Source: Opitutus sp. (GTDB lineage Bacteria > Verrucomicrobiota > Verrucomicrobiia > Opitutales > Opitutaceae). Taken from it: DNA of 64,000 bases. Below, piece after piece: positions 1 to 11,739 of the stretch. Position numbers and translations under genes: made by a program. Every line of letters starts with the position of its first letter. Positions within the stretch are counted from its first letter, which is position 1. A model generated the notes under the pieces. It was not told the DNA's origin and did no database searches. It was given only the letters and a program-made list of their open reading frames with translations. The stretch covers positions 1,736,501 through 1,800,500 of the forward strand of contig JANPZY010000001.1 in NCBI GenBank assembly GCA_024707325.1. Direction: 5' to 3'.

Positions 1-405
1 AACATCCGCGTCGCGCGCACGTCCGCCGTCGCCGCGGTGCAGGATGCGCTCGCTGCGCTCGCCGGCGCGGTGAACCGCCGCGAAGGATTTTCGCTGGAGA
101 TCACCGGCGGCTTCGATCGTCCGCCGCTCGAACCGGATGGGCGCATGGAAGCCGCGTTTGCGGCGTGGAACGACGCGGCACGCGAGTGCGGCGTTGCGCT
201 TCCCGGCTGGCTCGACGTCGGCGGCGGTTCCGATGCCAATCTGCTCGCGGAGGCCGGACTTCCGTGTCTCGACGGATTGGGACCGGTCGGCGGCAAACTC
301 CACAGTGCCGACGAATATATCGAGCTGCCTTCGCTCGGGGAACGGGCACGAATCGCGACGGCATTTTTGACACGACTCGCGCAGCGCGGCAGAGCTTTCG
401 CATGA
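1..405 (+). CDS. M20 family metallopeptidase, C-terminal part
   Basis: The reading frame is open from the first base of the window, so only the last 134 residues are present. The GGGSDAN segment and the later HSADEY segment match the C-terminal catalytic region of M20 (glutamate carboxypeptidase-like) zinc peptidases; the His of HSADEY is expected to bind metal. These enzymes trim a C-terminal glutamate or similar residue from peptides or folate-like compounds; the substrate cannot be read here. The stop codon overlaps the ATG of the next gene (ATGA), so the two are probably translationally coupled. Confidence 0.8.
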   Translation, partial: NIRVARTSAVAAVQDALAALAGAVNRREGFSLEITGGFDRPPLEPDGRMEAAFAAWNDAARECGVALPGWLDVGGGSDANLLAEAGLPCLDGLGPVGGKLHSADEYIELPSLGERARIATAFLTRLAQRGRAFA

Positions 406-872
406 AATCGCGCTGGCTTCCGCTCATTCTCTTTCTCGTGCTCGCCTTTGCGGCGGCCGGCCTCGGTGCGCTCGCGACCGCGAGCAGCGTGGACACGTGG
501 TATGAATCGCTCCAAAAGCCCGCGTGGAATCCGCCGCGCGCGGTCTTTGGTCCGGTGTGGACGATTCTCTACCTCCTCATGGCGATCGCGACCTGGCGCG
601 TGTGGCGCGTGGGCGATCCGCTCTCGGCGCGCGTCACGGTCGCGCTCTACGCGTTGCAACTCGCGCTCAACGCGCTCTGGTCGATTCTCTTTTTCGGACG
701 CCAGTCGCCCGGCGCGGCGCTCGTCGACATCCTCGCGCTGTGGCTCGTGCTCGCGGTGATCTTCATTCGCTTCTGGAACCGCGACCGCATGGCGGCCGCG
801 CTATGGGCGCCGTATCTTTTGTGGGTGAGTTTCGCGATCGCGCTCAACACCGCGATCTGGCGACTCAACTGA
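402..872 (+). CDS. tspO: TspO/MBR family tryptophan-rich sensory protein
   Basis: This 156-residue integral membrane protein has five hydrophobic segments and the family hallmark near residues 35-65 ([13 protein letters not shown], then [13 protein letters not shown]). TspO proteins bind porphyrins and other tetrapyrroles and influence stress or photosynthesis gene responses; length and motif spacing are normal. The start is set at the ATG overlapping the stop of the upstream peptidase gene, because it directly precedes the first membrane segment. The exact ligand is unknown. Confidence 0.9.
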   Translation: MKSRWLPLILFLVLAFAAAGLGALATASSVDTWYESLQKPAWNPPRAVFGPVWTILYLLMAIATWRVWRVGDPLSARVTVALYALQLALNALWSILFFGRQSPGAALVDILALWLVLAVIFIRFWNRDRMAAALWAPYLLWVSFAIALNTAIWRLN

Positions 873-891
873 TGATTCAACGCCACGCCTC

Positions 892-1311
892 ATGAAATCC
901 TACCGCAAGGAACTCTGGTTCGAGGCGCCCCAGCGCCGGGCGTTTTTCAACATCACGCCGCAGGTCGAAGCCGCGCTGCGCGAGAGCGGCGTCCGCGAAG
1001 GTCTGTGCCTCGTGAACGCGATGCACATCACCGCGAGCGTCTTCATCAACGACGACGAGCGAGGCCTGCACGCGGACTATGAACGCTGGCTCGAAAAACT
1101 CGCGCCGGAAAAACCGCACAGCGCCTACGACCACAACCGCACGGGCGAGGACAACGCCGACGCGCATCTCAAACGCACGATCATGGGCCGCGAAGTCGTC
1201 GTCGCGATCACCGACGGCAAACTCGATTTCGGTCCGTGGGAGCAGATTTTCTACGCCGAGTTCGACGGCCTGCGCCGAAAACGCGCACTGATCAAAATCA
1301 TCGGCGAGTGA
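892..1311 (+). CDS. YjbQ family protein (UPF0047)
   Basis: The 139-residue protein matches the YjbQ family over its whole length. Visible landmarks are [13 protein letters not shown] near residue 45, [11 protein letters not shown] near residue 85, and a C-terminal [16 protein letters not shown] segment. Members form small trimeric barrels and some have weak thiamine-phosphate synthase activity; the physiological role is unsettled. The gene follows tspO by 19 bp. Its stop codon runs directly into an array of 22-bp repeats. Confidence 0.88.
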   Translation: MKSYRKELWFEAPQRRAFFNITPQVEAALRESGVREGLCLVNAMHITASVFINDDERGLHADYERWLEKLAPEKPHSAYDHNRTGEDNADAHLKRTIMGREVVVAITDGKLDFGPWEQIFYAEFDGLRRKRALIKIIGE

Positions 1312-1475
1312 GTCCGCACCGAGTCGGGACCGAGTGCGGCTCGACTCGGGACTGAATGCGCACCGGGTCGTGCCAAGGTGCGTCCCACGTCGAGCCAAGG
1401 TCCGGACACGGTCGCGCCGCGGTGCGCACGGAGTCGCGACAAAGTCCGCATCGTGTCGGGACCGCGGTGCGCGTC
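1310..1475 (+). repeat. Degenerate 22-bp tandem repeat, locus A
   Basis: From the stop codon of the yjbQ-like gene, seven 22-bp units follow without gaps (starts at 1310, 1332, 1354, 1376, 1398, 1420, 1442) plus a partial eighth running into the stop codon of the convergent EEP nuclease gene. Units follow a pattern close to CGAGTCGGGAC-N4-GTGCGSAC and vary at several positions. This is the reverse complement of the unit at loci C-E (10.0, 18.2 and 22.0 kb). Confidence 0.85.
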
Positions 1476-2331
1476 AGGGGAAGCGCAGGTCGACCGTGAC
1501 AGGGAAATGGTCGCTGGGCATCTGGCCGTGCTTCGGACGCACGACGATCGCGGCGCGCGCGACGTCCACGGGAGGACGGGCGAGAATCCAATCGATGCGT
1601 TCGCCGAGGCGCTGCGGCGGTTGGTAGTCGTGGAAGGTATTGTAGTCTTCGTTTTCGCGTTCGCGCGCGAGCGTCCACGTGTCGGCGAGTTTGGCGTCGG
1701 CAGTGAGAATCTCATAAACGCGACCGGCGCCGGCGGGTGCGTTGAAATCCCCGAGCACGATGAGCGGCACGGCAGGTTCGATTTTGGCGAGACGTTCGCG
1801 GAGGAGCAGGGCGGAGTTTTCGCGGGCGAGATCCACTTCATGATCGAAATGAGTGTTCCACACCTCGAACTCGCGGCCGGTGGCGCGTTCACGGAGTCGC
1901 ACCCAGGTGACCATGCGGCGGTAGCGGTTGCCCCAGGTCATCGAGCCGACGACTTCGGGCGTGTCGGAGAGCCAGAAGTGATCGAAGGCGACCGGCTCGA
2001 AACGGTCGCGGCGGAAGAAGATCGCACAAAATTCGTCGTGGCTGCCGCCGGCGCGGCCGAGGCCGATCCATTCGTAGTCGGGGAGATCGGCGGCGATGTC
2101 ACGAAGTTGTGGATACACGCCTTCCTGTGTGCCGATGATGTCGGGCGCTTCGCGCTGGAGGAGTTCGTGCATGACGGGACGGCGATCGGGCCACGCGTTG
2201 GGCGTCTGCTGGCTCGCGAAGCGCAGGTTGAAGGTCATCACGCGGAGCGCGAGTTCGCCGCTCATGCCGGCAAGAGGCGCGGCGAGAAGAACGACGCAAA
2301 CGAGACGAAGAAGAAGGCGAGGGGAGAACAT
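1474..2331 (-). CDS. Secreted endonuclease/exonuclease/phosphatase family protein
   Basis: The 285-residue product begins with a signal peptide ([20 protein letters not shown]) and continues into an EEP fold: MTFNLRFA near residue 30, QEG near residue 65, GDFNAPAG near residue 190 and the terminal SDHFPV motif, which supply metal-binding Asn, Glu, Asp and His residues. Such proteins hydrolyse phosphodiesters or phosphomonoesters, and export is likely. The frame is open further upstream, but that part has no family similarity and overlaps the divergent gene at 2444, so the internal ATG before the signal peptide was chosen. Its stop lies at the edge of repeat locus A. Confidence 0.85.
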   Translation of the reverse strand: MFSPRLLLRLVCVVLLAAPLAGMSGELALRVMTFNLRFASQQTPNAWPDRRPVMHELLQREAPDIIGTQEGVYPQLRDIAADLPDYEWIGLGRAGGSHDEFCAIFFRRDRFEPVAFDHFWLSDTPEVVGSMTWGNRYRRMVTWVRLRERATGREFEVWNTHFDHEVDLARENSALLLRERLAKIEPAVPLIVLGDFNAPAGAGRVYEILTADAKLADTWTLARERENEDYNTFHDYQPPQRLGERIDWILARPPVDVARAAIVVRPKHGQMPSDHFPVTVDLRFP

Positions 2332-2443
2332 GACCGAAACGTGGGGTTTTGCCGGAGCGTGTGCGTTTTTGGCGTCGACGCGAGCGTCGGGGCTCGACTC
2401 TCGAATGGAGCGCGGTTCGTTTGGGCGCGAACCACTTCCATCC

Positions 2444-2854
2444 ATGACCGAACAAACTCGTCGCGCTTTTCTCACTTCGGCCGTCACCTTGGGCACGGCG
2501 GCGGTCGCCGCGGCTGCGGTGCCGTCGGCTTCCGAGCCGGCGATCCCGAAGCTCGTGCATCATGTGTTCTTCTGGCTGAAGAATCCGGACTCGCAGGCGG
2601 ACCGCGACGCGTTGATCGCGGGCATTCGCACCCTCGGCCAGATCGAAACCGTGCGCGCGATTCACGTCGGCGTGCCCGCGAGCACGGAGAAACGCGACGT
2701 GGTGGAGAACAGTTACCACGTCTCGGAGTTGCTGTGCTTCGACGACGTGGAGGGGCAGAACATTTATCAGAAACATCCGCTCCACCTCGAGTTCGTGAAG
2801 AACTGCTCGCACCTCTGGTCCAAGGTCGTCGTTTACGATGTGATGGAGGCGTGA
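2444..2854 (+). CDS. Dabb family protein with twin-arginine signal
   Basis: The 136-residue product starts with [17 protein letters not shown], a twin-arginine export signal, followed by an Ala-rich cleavage region. The rest is a Dabb (stress-responsive alpha/beta barrel) domain: [14 protein letters not shown] near residue 45, [11 protein letters not shown] near residue 80 and [11 protein letters not shown] near residue 115. These ferredoxin-like dimers occur in stress proteins and cyclases; no catalytic role can be assigned. The start is fixed by the signal peptide. Confidence 0.85.
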   Translation: MTEQTRRAFLTSAVTLGTAAVAAAAVPSASEPAIPKLVHHVFFWLKNPDSQADRDALIAGIRTLGQIETVRAIHVGVPASTEKRDVVENSYHVSELLCFDDVEGQNIYQKHPLHLEFVKNCSHLWSKVVVYDVMEA

Positions 2855-2876
2855 ACGCGCGCTGCGCGGACGCGGC

Positions 2877-3518
2877 TTAGTGCGCGAGATGTTTCGCGGC
2901 CACTTTGAGATCGGCGACGAGTGCGGCAAACGCCTCGTCGCGATCGGCGGGCGGTCCGCGCAAAATCGCCGAGGGGTGAATCGTCGCGAGAAACGCCGGC
3001 GCGAACGGCGCGGAGAGAATCCTGCCGCGCTCGCGCGTGACGCGAAACGCCGAGCCCATGAGCGTCTGCGCCGCGGTGGCGCCGAGCGCCACGACAAGTT
3101 TTGGGCGAATCACGGCAAGTTCGGCCTCGAGCCACGGGCGGCACGCGGCGATTTCGCGCGCATTGGGTTTTTGATGCAGGCGGCGCTTGCCCTGGGGCAC
3201 CCACTTGAAGTGCTTCACGGCGTTGGTTACGTAAGCGCGGTCGCGTTCGATGCCCGCCTCGGCAAGCGCGCGATCGAAGAGCTGGCCCGCGGGACCGACG
3301 AAGGGTTGACCGGCGCGATCCTCGCGATCGCCCGGTTGTTCGCCCACAAAAACGATCTGCGCCGTCGGCGGACCGTCGCCGAAAACGGTTTGAGTGCCCG
3401 TGCGAAACAGCGGACACGCCTCGCAACCTGCGGCGCGGCGGCGAAGCGTCGCGAGCGAGAGCTTCCCCGGATCGGGCGGCAGGTAACGCGCGGCGGTGTC
3501 GAGAGGAGCGCGAGCCAT
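2877..3518 (-). CDS. UdgX family uracil-DNA binding protein
   Basis: The 213-residue protein is a family 4-type uracil-DNA glycosylase of the UdgX branch. Motif A reads GEQPGDREDRAG at residues 59-70, and the UdgX-specific loop KRRLH lies at residues 111-115; in characterised UdgX proteins the loop His (here His115) attacks the deoxyribose and stays covalently bound to the uracil-excised site. The HPS motif is IHPSAIL near residue 195. Cys32, Cys35 and Cys126 are candidate iron-sulfur ligands, and a His (KHFKW, residue 103) sits where ordinary family 4 enzymes have the remaining Cys. Expected role: tight protection or repair of uracil in DNA. Confidence 0.9.
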   Translation of the reverse strand: MARAPLDTAARYLPPDPGKLSLATLRRRAAGCEACPLFRTGTQTVFGDGPPTAQIVFVGEQPGDREDRAGQPFVGPAGQLFDRALAEAGIERDRAYVTNAVKHFKWVPQGKRRLHQKPNAREIAACRPWLEAELAVIRPKLVVALGATAAQTLMGSAFRVTRERGRILSAPFAPAFLATIHPSAILRGPPADRDEAFAALVADLKVAAKHLAH

Positions 3519-3699
3519 GCCAACGAGAACGACGCCGGGAGCGGCGGTTCCTCGGTTGTGCTCGGAAACTTGGCGTGACGACCGAGGACGCGCGCGGAGA
3601 GATGCGTGCAGCTTTCGCTGTCTGAGTTTATTTCAGCTCTGCGCCACAAGCGGAGCGCGTGCGTGACGCTAAACCGCACAGACGAAGCAGGCGGGCCGC

Positions 3700-4008
3700 T
3701 CAGCGCTCGGCGGGCGGCACGTCGCGAATCTCTGCGGCGAAACGGGCGTGCGCCGCGGCGTCGACCGGCCGGTGTTTCACGGTCGTGCTCGCTGGATCGG
3801 CGCCGAGATAGTTGTTGTTCTTCCAATTGCGCGCGGGGCGGATCGGTCGGGGAGCGAAACCGCCACCGCAGTTGGGGCACACGTTGAAGAGCACGGTTTC
3901 GACGCAGTCCGCGCAGAACGTGCATTCGTAGCTGCAGATGCGCGCGTCGGTGGCGGAGGGCGGCAGGGGCTTGTTGCAGTTTTCGCAGGTGGGGCGGAGT
4001 TCGAGCAT
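3700..4008 (-). CDS. DUF1272 domain-containing zinc-ribbon protein
   Basis: The 102-residue product starts MLELRPTCENCNKPLPP and carries eight Cys in CxxC-type pairs over the first 50 residues (CENC, CSYEC, CADC, CPNC), the DUF1272 pattern. It should bind zinc; function is unknown. An ATG further upstream in frame exists but would add residues without family similarity, so the start before the zinc domain was chosen. The C-terminal half is polar and low in motif content. Confidence 0.85.
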   Translation of the reverse strand: MLELRPTCENCNKPLPPSATDARICSYECTFCADCVETVLFNVCPNCGGGFAPRPIRPARNWKNNNYLGADPASTTVKHRPVDAAAHARFAAEIRDVPPAER

Positions 4009-4121
4009 GGTGCGAACGTGTGGCGTAGAGTGCAGGTGCTCAATCCGTGTTCGCGGCATAGGGCCGCACAGCGGGACAAGTTTCATTGCAACTTCTGACG
4101 TGCGCGGGTGTTCATGACGGC

Positions 4122-4604
4122 ATGATGACCGTCGCGATCTGGCTGCTGACTTCGCTGCTGATGCTCGTGGGCGTCATCGGTGTGATCGTGCCGATGCTGC
4201 CGGGCACGGCGTTGATTCTCATCGCAGCGATCGTCCACTGGTTTTTGCGTCCGGAAGACGTCGGCGGCTGGACGCTCGGCGTGCTCGCGGTGCTTTGGAT
4301 TGTTTCCGTCATTGCGGATTTCGCGGGTGTGATGATCGGCGCGAAGAAATTTGGCGGGAGCAAATGGGGCATGGCGGGAGCGGGCGGCGGTGCGCTGATC
4401 GGGATGTTCTTTTCGCTGCCCGCGCTGATTCTCGGCACGATCTTCGGCGCGGTGGCCGCGGAGAAAGTGATGGCAAAGAAAACCGGCCGCGAATCGCTGA
4501 TGGCGGGCGTCGGCGCGGCGACAGGTTTCGTGTTGTCCACGGTCGCGCGGCTCGCGTGTGCGGTGGCGATGATTGGCGTGTTTGTCGCGGGTGCGTTGAT
4601 GTAA
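4122..4604 (+). CDS. DUF456 family membrane protein
   Basis: The 160-residue hydrophobic protein has four to five membrane segments separated by Gly-rich turns (GVIVPMLPGTALI near residue 20; AGAGGGALIGMFF near residue 85), as in DUF456. Function is unknown. Two ATGs three bases apart (4122, 4125) could both start it. It is divergent from the DUF1272 gene and followed by repeat locus B. Confidence 0.82.
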   Translation: MMTVAIWLLTSLLMLVGVIGVIVPMLPGTALILIAAIVHWFLRPEDVGGWTLGVLAVLWIVSVIADFAGVMIGAKKFGGSKWGMAGAGGGALIGMFFSLPALILGTIFGAVAAEKVMAKKTGRESLMAGVGAATGFVLSTVARLACAVAMIGVFVAGALM

Positions 4605-4616
4605 CGCGTCGCAATC

Positions 4617-4697
4617 AAGTGCGGACTTGGTCGGGACAAGGTGCACCGGGTCGCGTCACGCTGCGGTTGCGATCGGGTCAGAGTGCGGCACGGTGCT
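4617..4697 (+). repeat. Degenerate 22-bp tandem repeat, locus B
   Basis: Between the DUF456 gene and the glutathionyl-hydroquinone reductase gene there are about four units in the same orientation as locus A (for example AAGTGCGGACTTGGTCGGG and CGCTGCGGTTGCGATCGGGT). One unit is about two bases short. The array ends a few bases before the start codon of the reductase. Confidence 0.65.
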
Positions 4698-4700
4698 GAC

Positions 4701-5646
4701 ATGAGCGTGACCGGCCAGTTTCCCGATGAGATGAGCGACGACGGCGAATTTCAGCGGCAGGAGGATGCGTTTCGCGCGTGGGTGACGAACGACGGCTCCA
4801 CGCCTTACGCCGTCGAAGCGGGCCGGTATCATCTGTATGTGTCGCTCGCGTGTCCGTGGGCGCATCGCACGGTGATCGTGCGGAAACTCAAAGGGCTCGA
4901 GTCGGCGATCGGTTTGACCGTGGTCGATCCGGTGCGCGACGAACGCGGCTGGGCGTTTCGCGACGGCGACGGATTTTCGCGCGATCCGGTGAACGGTTTT
5001 TCGTTTTTGAGCGAAGCCTATGAGGCGTCGAAGCCTGGCTATCGCGGCCGCTACACCGTGCCGGTGCTGTGGGACAAGCAGACGCGACAGATCGTGAACA
5101 ACTCGGAAGATGATTTGTGCCGGATGTTCGATGGCGTGTTCGCGTCGCTCGGCAACGGCACTCCGACGCTGTTTCCGCCGGAGATCGCCGATGAACACGC
5201 GCGTGCTAGCGGCGGATATTTACGAGCACATCAACAACGGTGTGTATCGCGCGGGCTTCGCCACGACGCAGCACGCGTATGAGCGCGGCTGCCGCGATGT
5301 GTTTGCCGCGCTCGATCGCTATGAGGCACGTCTCGCGGAGCGGCGGTTTTTACTCGGCGCGCGACCAGTGGAGGCGGACTGGCGGCTGTTTTGCACGCTC
5401 GTGCGCTTCGACGCGGTTTACCACGGGCACTTCAAATGCAACCTCCGCCGCATCGTGGATTATCCAGCGCTGTGGGGTTATTTGCGCGACCTGTATCAAC
5501 AACCCGGCGTGGCGGAGACGGTGAATCTCACGCACATCAAGTGGCATTACTACCACACGCACGATGACATCAACCCGACCCGCATCGTGCCGCTGGGGCC
5601 GACGTTGGATTTCTCCACTCCGCACGGGCGCGAGCGGTTGGATTGA
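4701..5646 (+). CDS. Glutathionyl-hydroquinone reductase (GST Xi/Omega type), frameshifted
   Basis: The N-terminal frame from ATG 4701 encodes the thioredoxin-like part with catalytic Cys in SLACPWAHRTVI. The C-terminal helical domain (YEHINNGVYRAGFATTQ, then FKCNLRRIVDYPALWGYLRDLYQ, then HDDINPTRIVPLGP) lies in the next frame. The switch falls at about 5190-5210 and needs one extra base relative to an intact gene. The family reduces glutathionylated hydroquinones in quinone detoxification. Apart from the shift, length and motifs are normal, so this may be a sequencing error; if real, the enzyme would lose its C-terminal domain. Confidence 0.85.
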
Positions 5647-5653
5647 AGTGGCC

Positions 5654-5685
5654 TCGCCGCGCGGGGTTCGCTGCCCGCGCGGCGA
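5654..5685. terminator. Strong GC hairpin between convergent genes
   Basis: A 12-bp perfect stem (TCGCCGCGCGGG paired with its complement) with an 8-base loop lies between the convergent reductase and SRPBCC genes. No T-run follows on either strand, so it is a candidate factor-assisted or bidirectional terminator rather than a classical intrinsic one. Confidence 0.45.
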
Positions 5686-5702
5686 CGGAGGATGAGTGGG
5701 AG

Positions 5703-6254
5703 CTAAGCGTTTGAGGCGCCAAGCTCCTTCTCATAAAACGCCAGCAGTTTCGCGTGATCTGACCAGAAGGGCGGGCGCGGGCTGCCCTCGAGCAGCGCGA
5801 CGAGATGTGCGAGATGGATGTGCCAACCCGAGGCGTAGTTGCCGAGTTCGCCGCGTTCCTCGTCGCCACGTGTGCGATGCGTGAGCACGAGCTGCACCTG
5901 GTTACCCTGCGGGGTGAGCTCAATGGTCACTTCGGAGTCGTCGCTGCCAAAGGTGTAGGCGAGCACGTGCGGCGGCTCGTAGCGCAGCACGCGTCCCTCA
6001 AACGTGACGCCGGGATCCTGCACGTGGGCGTATTTCGCGGGCGGCGTTTCGTCGGGGGCGAGGTTCTTGTGGACCATGGCGAAGACAATTTTGCCGCCCG
6101 GCTTCGGCTCGGTGACGCCACCGGCGAACCAACGGGCGCGTTTTTCGGGATCGGTGAGAAATTCCCAAATGCGTTCGATGGGGCCGGGCAGGAGGCGCAC
6201 GATGCGGAGTTCATCGCGGGAAACAAAGCGGGCGGGCTGGTCGTTGGATTTCAT
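5703..6254 (-). CDS. SRPBCC (AHSA1-like) domain protein
   Basis: The 183-residue protein is an START/AHSA1-like domain: IVRLLPGPIERIWEFLTDPEKRARWFAGG near residues 18-47, PGGKIVFAM, and a C-terminal WHIHLAHLVALLEG segment. Members bind hydrophobic ligands or client proteins. It lies 71 bp downstream of an ArsR-type regulator on the same strand, a very common arrangement in which the regulator controls the SRPBCC gene. Confidence 0.85.
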   Translation of the reverse strand: MKSNDQPARFVSRDELRIVRLLPGPIERIWEFLTDPEKRARWFAGGVTEPKPGGKIVFAMVHKNLAPDETPPAKYAHVQDPGVTFEGRVLRYEPPHVLAYTFGSDDSEVTIELTPQGNQVQLVLTHRTRGDEERGELGNYASGWHIHLAHLVALLEGSPRPPFWSDHAKLLAFYEKELGASNA

Positions 6255-6325
6255 GGCTGTGGCATTTGTGTGGTGGAGGAGGAGGGCGGAGCCGGAGAAA
6301 GGAGCGAGCGAACGTGCGGGAGCGG

Positions 6326-6661
6326 TCAGCGCGTCTTCTTCCTGGCGCGACGCGCACGCTCGTCGTCAGCCCGCAGCTCGCGCTCGAGGGCGTCGAGGCG
6401 ACGCGACCAGACGCCCCGGGTTTTTTCGAGCCAGGCGCTGACTTCGTCGAAGCCGCCCGGATTGAGCGACTGGATACGCGACTGACCTTCTGCGCGTGTG
6501 ACGATGAGGCCGGCTTCGCGGAGCACGTTAAGGTGCTGCGAAATCGCGGGAGCGCTCAGGTCGAACTCTTCCACGAGTTCGCCCGCGGTGCGGTCGCGCA
6601 CGGCGAGCAGTTCCACTATACGCCGACGAGTGGGATCGGCGAGGGCGGCGAGGCTTTGCAT
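6326..6661 (-). CDS. ArsR family winged-helix regulator
   Basis: The 111-residue protein starts MQSLAALADPTRRRIVELLA and has the HTH core with recognition helix LSAPAISQHLNVLREAGLI near residues 38-56, typical of the ArsR/SmtB fold. No CxC metal site is visible in the recognition helix, so it probably belongs to the non-metal branch that accompanies SRPBCC genes. A perfect inverted repeat just upstream of the start is a likely autoregulatory operator. Confidence 0.88.
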   Translation of the reverse strand: MQSLAALADPTRRRIVELLAVRDRTAGELVEEFDLSAPAISQHLNVLREAGLIVTRAEGQSRIQSLNPGGFDEVSAWLEKTRGVWSRRLDALERELRADDERARRARKKTR

Positions 6662-6670
6662 GTCGAAACG

Positions 6671-6688
6671 ATTAAGAAAAAACTTAAT
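6671..6688. promoter_or_regulatory. Candidate ArsR operator
   Basis: ATTAAG-N6-CTTAAT is a perfect inverted repeat with an all-A spacer, 10 bases upstream of the ArsR start codon, in an AT-rich pocket within otherwise GC-rich DNA. Size and location fit an autoregulatory winged-helix operator; this is inferred from position and symmetry. Confidence 0.5.
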
Positions 6689-6749
6689 TAAGCAAATATA
6701 AAAATGTCCGGCATTCGACGTTCATGGCGTCTGAGCACAGAGTGAATGG

Positions 6750-7196
6750 ATGAAGGTCCCGGGTTTACGCAGTGCGCACGAAAAGGTGGGCGGGTTGGTT
6801 TATTTCGGCCGGATGCTCGACAAGATCCGGTTGCATGAGCGGGGGCTGTTGCCGAAGGGCTACAATCTCGGCGAAGAGGACTGGTATTTCTTCGACGCGC
6901 GCTGCGTGCGCTTTCTCGGCGTGCGCTACACTGCGCTTGTGCGACGCGTCCGCCAAGGCGGCACGGATTTGCAGATCCTGCGCTGGTGTTTCACGCACGG
7001 ACGCAAACCGACAAAGGAAGCGATCGAAATCTGGAACGCGTTTCTCTCGAAGCGCGGATGGAACGATGAGGTGACGTCGGGGCTCGAGGAAGACAAAGCC
7101 GCAGCCGGGCTGGGCCACCGCCGCGAAATCAAAACGTTCTTCGATCTGTTCGACGCCGAGGAGGGGCGCAGAATCCAGCGCCGCCACGGCGCTTAG
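6750..7196 (+). CDS. DUF5069 domain-containing protein
   Basis: The 148-residue protein matches DUF5069: VGGLVYFGRMLDKIRLHERGLLP near the N-terminus, then FLGVRYTALVRRVRQGGTDLQILRWCF and a C-terminal KTFFDLFDAEEGR segment. Function is unknown. A second, diverged DUF5069 gene lies at 49868. The gene is divergent from the ArsR gene across an 88-bp region that contains the candidate operator. Confidence 0.85.
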   Translation: MKVPGLRSAHEKVGGLVYFGRMLDKIRLHERGLLPKGYNLGEEDWYFFDARCVRFLGVRYTALVRRVRQGGTDLQILRWCFTHGRKPTKEAIEIWNAFLSKRGWNDEVTSGLEEDKAAAGLGHRREIKTFFDLFDAEEGRRIQRRHGA

Positions 7197-7236
7197 CGGG
7201 CCGCAGCGGTTAGCCAGACGTGGGGCACGCGTTCGC

Positions 7237-9958
<2,722 letters not shown>

Positions 9959-10033
9959 GGACGGAAAAGGAAAAGTGAAGAAAATCAGCGGGCGTGGTCG
10001 CGAGACGATCCGCTCATGGGCTCGGCGGGGTGC

Positions 10034-10135
10034 GCACTGTGGCTCGACTCGAGCCGCACCTTGTCCCGACTCGGGACGCACACGGGCTCGACTCGGTCCG
10101 CCATGAGGCGCGGCGTTGTGCGCAACGAGTCATGA
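10034..10135 (+). repeat. Degenerate 22-bp tandem repeat, locus C
   Basis: Between the two metH genes there are three clear 22-bp units and one to two weaker ones, each near GTGCGCAC-N5-GGCTCGACTCG on the plus strand. This is the opposite orientation from loci A and B. Confidence 0.75.
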
Positions 10136-10136
10136 G

Positions 10137-11210
10137 TCAGCGCACGAGCAGCGGTTCGAGTCCGCTGAGTTGAAGGACGGGCTCGGAGCCGGCGGGAAGT
10201 TTGCGCGGCGGGAGATCTTTCACCGCTTGTGCGATCGCCGCGATGTGCGCAGGCGTGGAGCCACAGCAACCGCCGACCATGTTGACGAATCCGCTCTTCG
10301 CGAAATCGGCGAGCACGGCGGCCATGTCGGCGGGCGTTTCGTCGTAGCCGCCGAAGGCATTGGGCAGGCCGGCGTTCGGATAACTCGTGACGTAGCACTC
10401 GGCGACTTGCGCGAGTTCTTCGATGAACGGGCGCATCTGGCGACCGCCGAGCGCGCAATTGATGCCGACGGAAAACGGCTTCACGTGACGGATACTCGCG
10501 TAGAACGCGGCGACTGTCTGGCCCGAGAGCGTGCGGCCGGATGCGTCGGTGATCGTGACGGAAATCATCACGGGCACGCGCGCGGCATCGCCGCGTTGCT
10601 CGAAAATCGTCTCGATCGCGAAGAGCGCGGCCTTGGCGTTGAGCGTGTCGAAGATCGTCTCAACGAGCAGCGCGTCCACGCCGCCATCGAGCAGCGCGTT
10701 GATCTGCTCCGTGTAGGCGGCGACGACCTGGTCCCATGTGACCGCGCGATAGTCGGGACGGTTGACGTCGGGTGACATCGAGAGCGTGCGGTTGAGCGGA
10801 CCGATCGCACCGGCAACGAAACAATGGCGACCGGGCGTGGCCGCTTCGGCTTTTTGTGCGGCGCGGCGCGCGATGGCGACGGCGGCGAGGTTCAGATCGC
10901 GCACGATCGGCTCGAGTTTGTAGTCCGCCTGCGAAATCGCGGTGGAGTTGAAGGTGTTCGTTTCGACGATGTCCGCGCCGGCGGCGAAGTAGGCGCCGTG
11001 GATTTCCTCGATGACCTCGGGCTTGGTGAGGCAAAGGAGGTCGTTGTTGCCCTTGAGATCGTGCGGGTGGTCGCGGAAGCGTTCGCCACGGAAAGCCGCC
11101 TCATCGAGCTTGTAGGTCTGCACCATCGAGCCCATCGCGCCGTCGAGGACGGCGATGCGTTTTTCGAAGAGACTTTGCAGGGCGGAAAACGAGGGCGCGA
11201 GCGTGGGCAT
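10137..11210 (-). CDS. metH: Methionine synthase MetH, homocysteine-binding part
   Basis: The 357-residue protein is the homocysteine S-methyltransferase barrel that in many bacteria is the N-terminal module of Met[10 protein letters not shown] lies near residue 23; the three zinc-binding Cys are visible in GINCALGG and in GGCCGSTP near the C-terminus. It would bind homocysteine through zinc and accept the methyl group from methylcobalamin on the separately encoded partner 180 bp downstream. The start is set at [11 protein letters not shown], directly before the conserved region. Both genes appear complete at this junction, so the split looks like a stable arrangement rather than a frameshift. 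Confidence 0.9.
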   Translation of the reverse strand: MPTLAPSFSALQSLFEKRIAVLDGAMGSMVQTYKLDEAAFRGERFRDHPHDLKGNNDLLCLTKPEVIEEIHGAYFAAGADIVETNTFNSTAISQADYKLEPIVRDLNLAAVAIARRAAQKAEAATPGRHCFVAGAIGPLNRTLSMSPDVNRPDYRAVTWDQVVAAYTEQINALLDGGVDALLVETIFDTLNAKAALFAIETIFEQRGDAARVPVMISVTITDASGRTLSGQTVAAFYASIRHVKPFSVGINCALGGRQMRPFIEELAQVAECYVTSYPNAGLPNAFGGYDETPADMAAVLADFAKSGFVNMVGGCCGSTPAHIAAIAQAVKDLPPRKLPAGSEPVLQLSGLEPLLVR

Positions 11211-11739
11211 GCGAGCGATAAAACGAAGGAAAACGCCCAGTGCAAGGAGAGATATCTTTACATACGTATTCGTTGATGCGTAGTAATCCGTGCGTCTGAT
11301 TCTCGCGGCCGCGCGCGGCCGACCCACGCGATTTTTGGCAAGATTTGCACAAGAAAACGTGTTGTCGGGCGATGCGCTGGGGCGTCGAATCAGGCTGCTG
11401 GTTGTTCTTTCCCACTCTTCCGAGGCAGCGGGGAAGGCCGTGAGAATCGGCCACAGTTGCGCTGCGGTTACGCATCAGTCCAAACCATCAACTCGCGCTT
11501 GTCTGCGCGGGAAAGCCAATCGGGGTCGCGCCCGGTGAAGGCGGTGGGGAGGCGGCCGGGAAACCGGCGGGATATGCGAAGTCCGAACATCCGTCCTCGG
11601 TTGCTCACGCGTTCGACGTGAAACTTTGCGCACGTCGCTCGCGAAAACTTCATCGCAAAAAATGAAGCGTGAGAGCGTAGCGACCAGCCGGCGCCGGCCG
11701 GAAGCTCCTGCTCTTGCCTGAAAACTGAAGCAGAAGCTC
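11211..11739. other. Divergent leader region between metH and the B12 receptor gene
   Basis: No coding sequence is supported in these 529 bases. They separate two divergent genes that both concern cobalamin. The metH-side leader contains sequence blocks resembling a cobalamin riboswitch (separate entry). The side facing the receptor gene contains a GCCGGC-type hairpin and a weaker B12-box-like string near 11700 that could not be extended into a convincing aptamer. Confidence 0.5.
11385..11500 (-). promoter_or_regulatory. Candidate cobalamin riboswitch facing metH
   Basis: Reading the minus strand, four blocks resemble the conserved core of cobalamin riboswitches in the right order: GCGCAACTGTGGCC (about 11450-11462), CCCCGCTGCC, GAGTGGGAAAG, and a B12-box-like ACCAGCAGCCTGATTCG ending near 11385. 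The matches are imperfect and the 5' half of the aptamer is not clear. The element lies about 180 bases upstream of the metH start. Recognition is by eye only. Confidence 0.4.
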
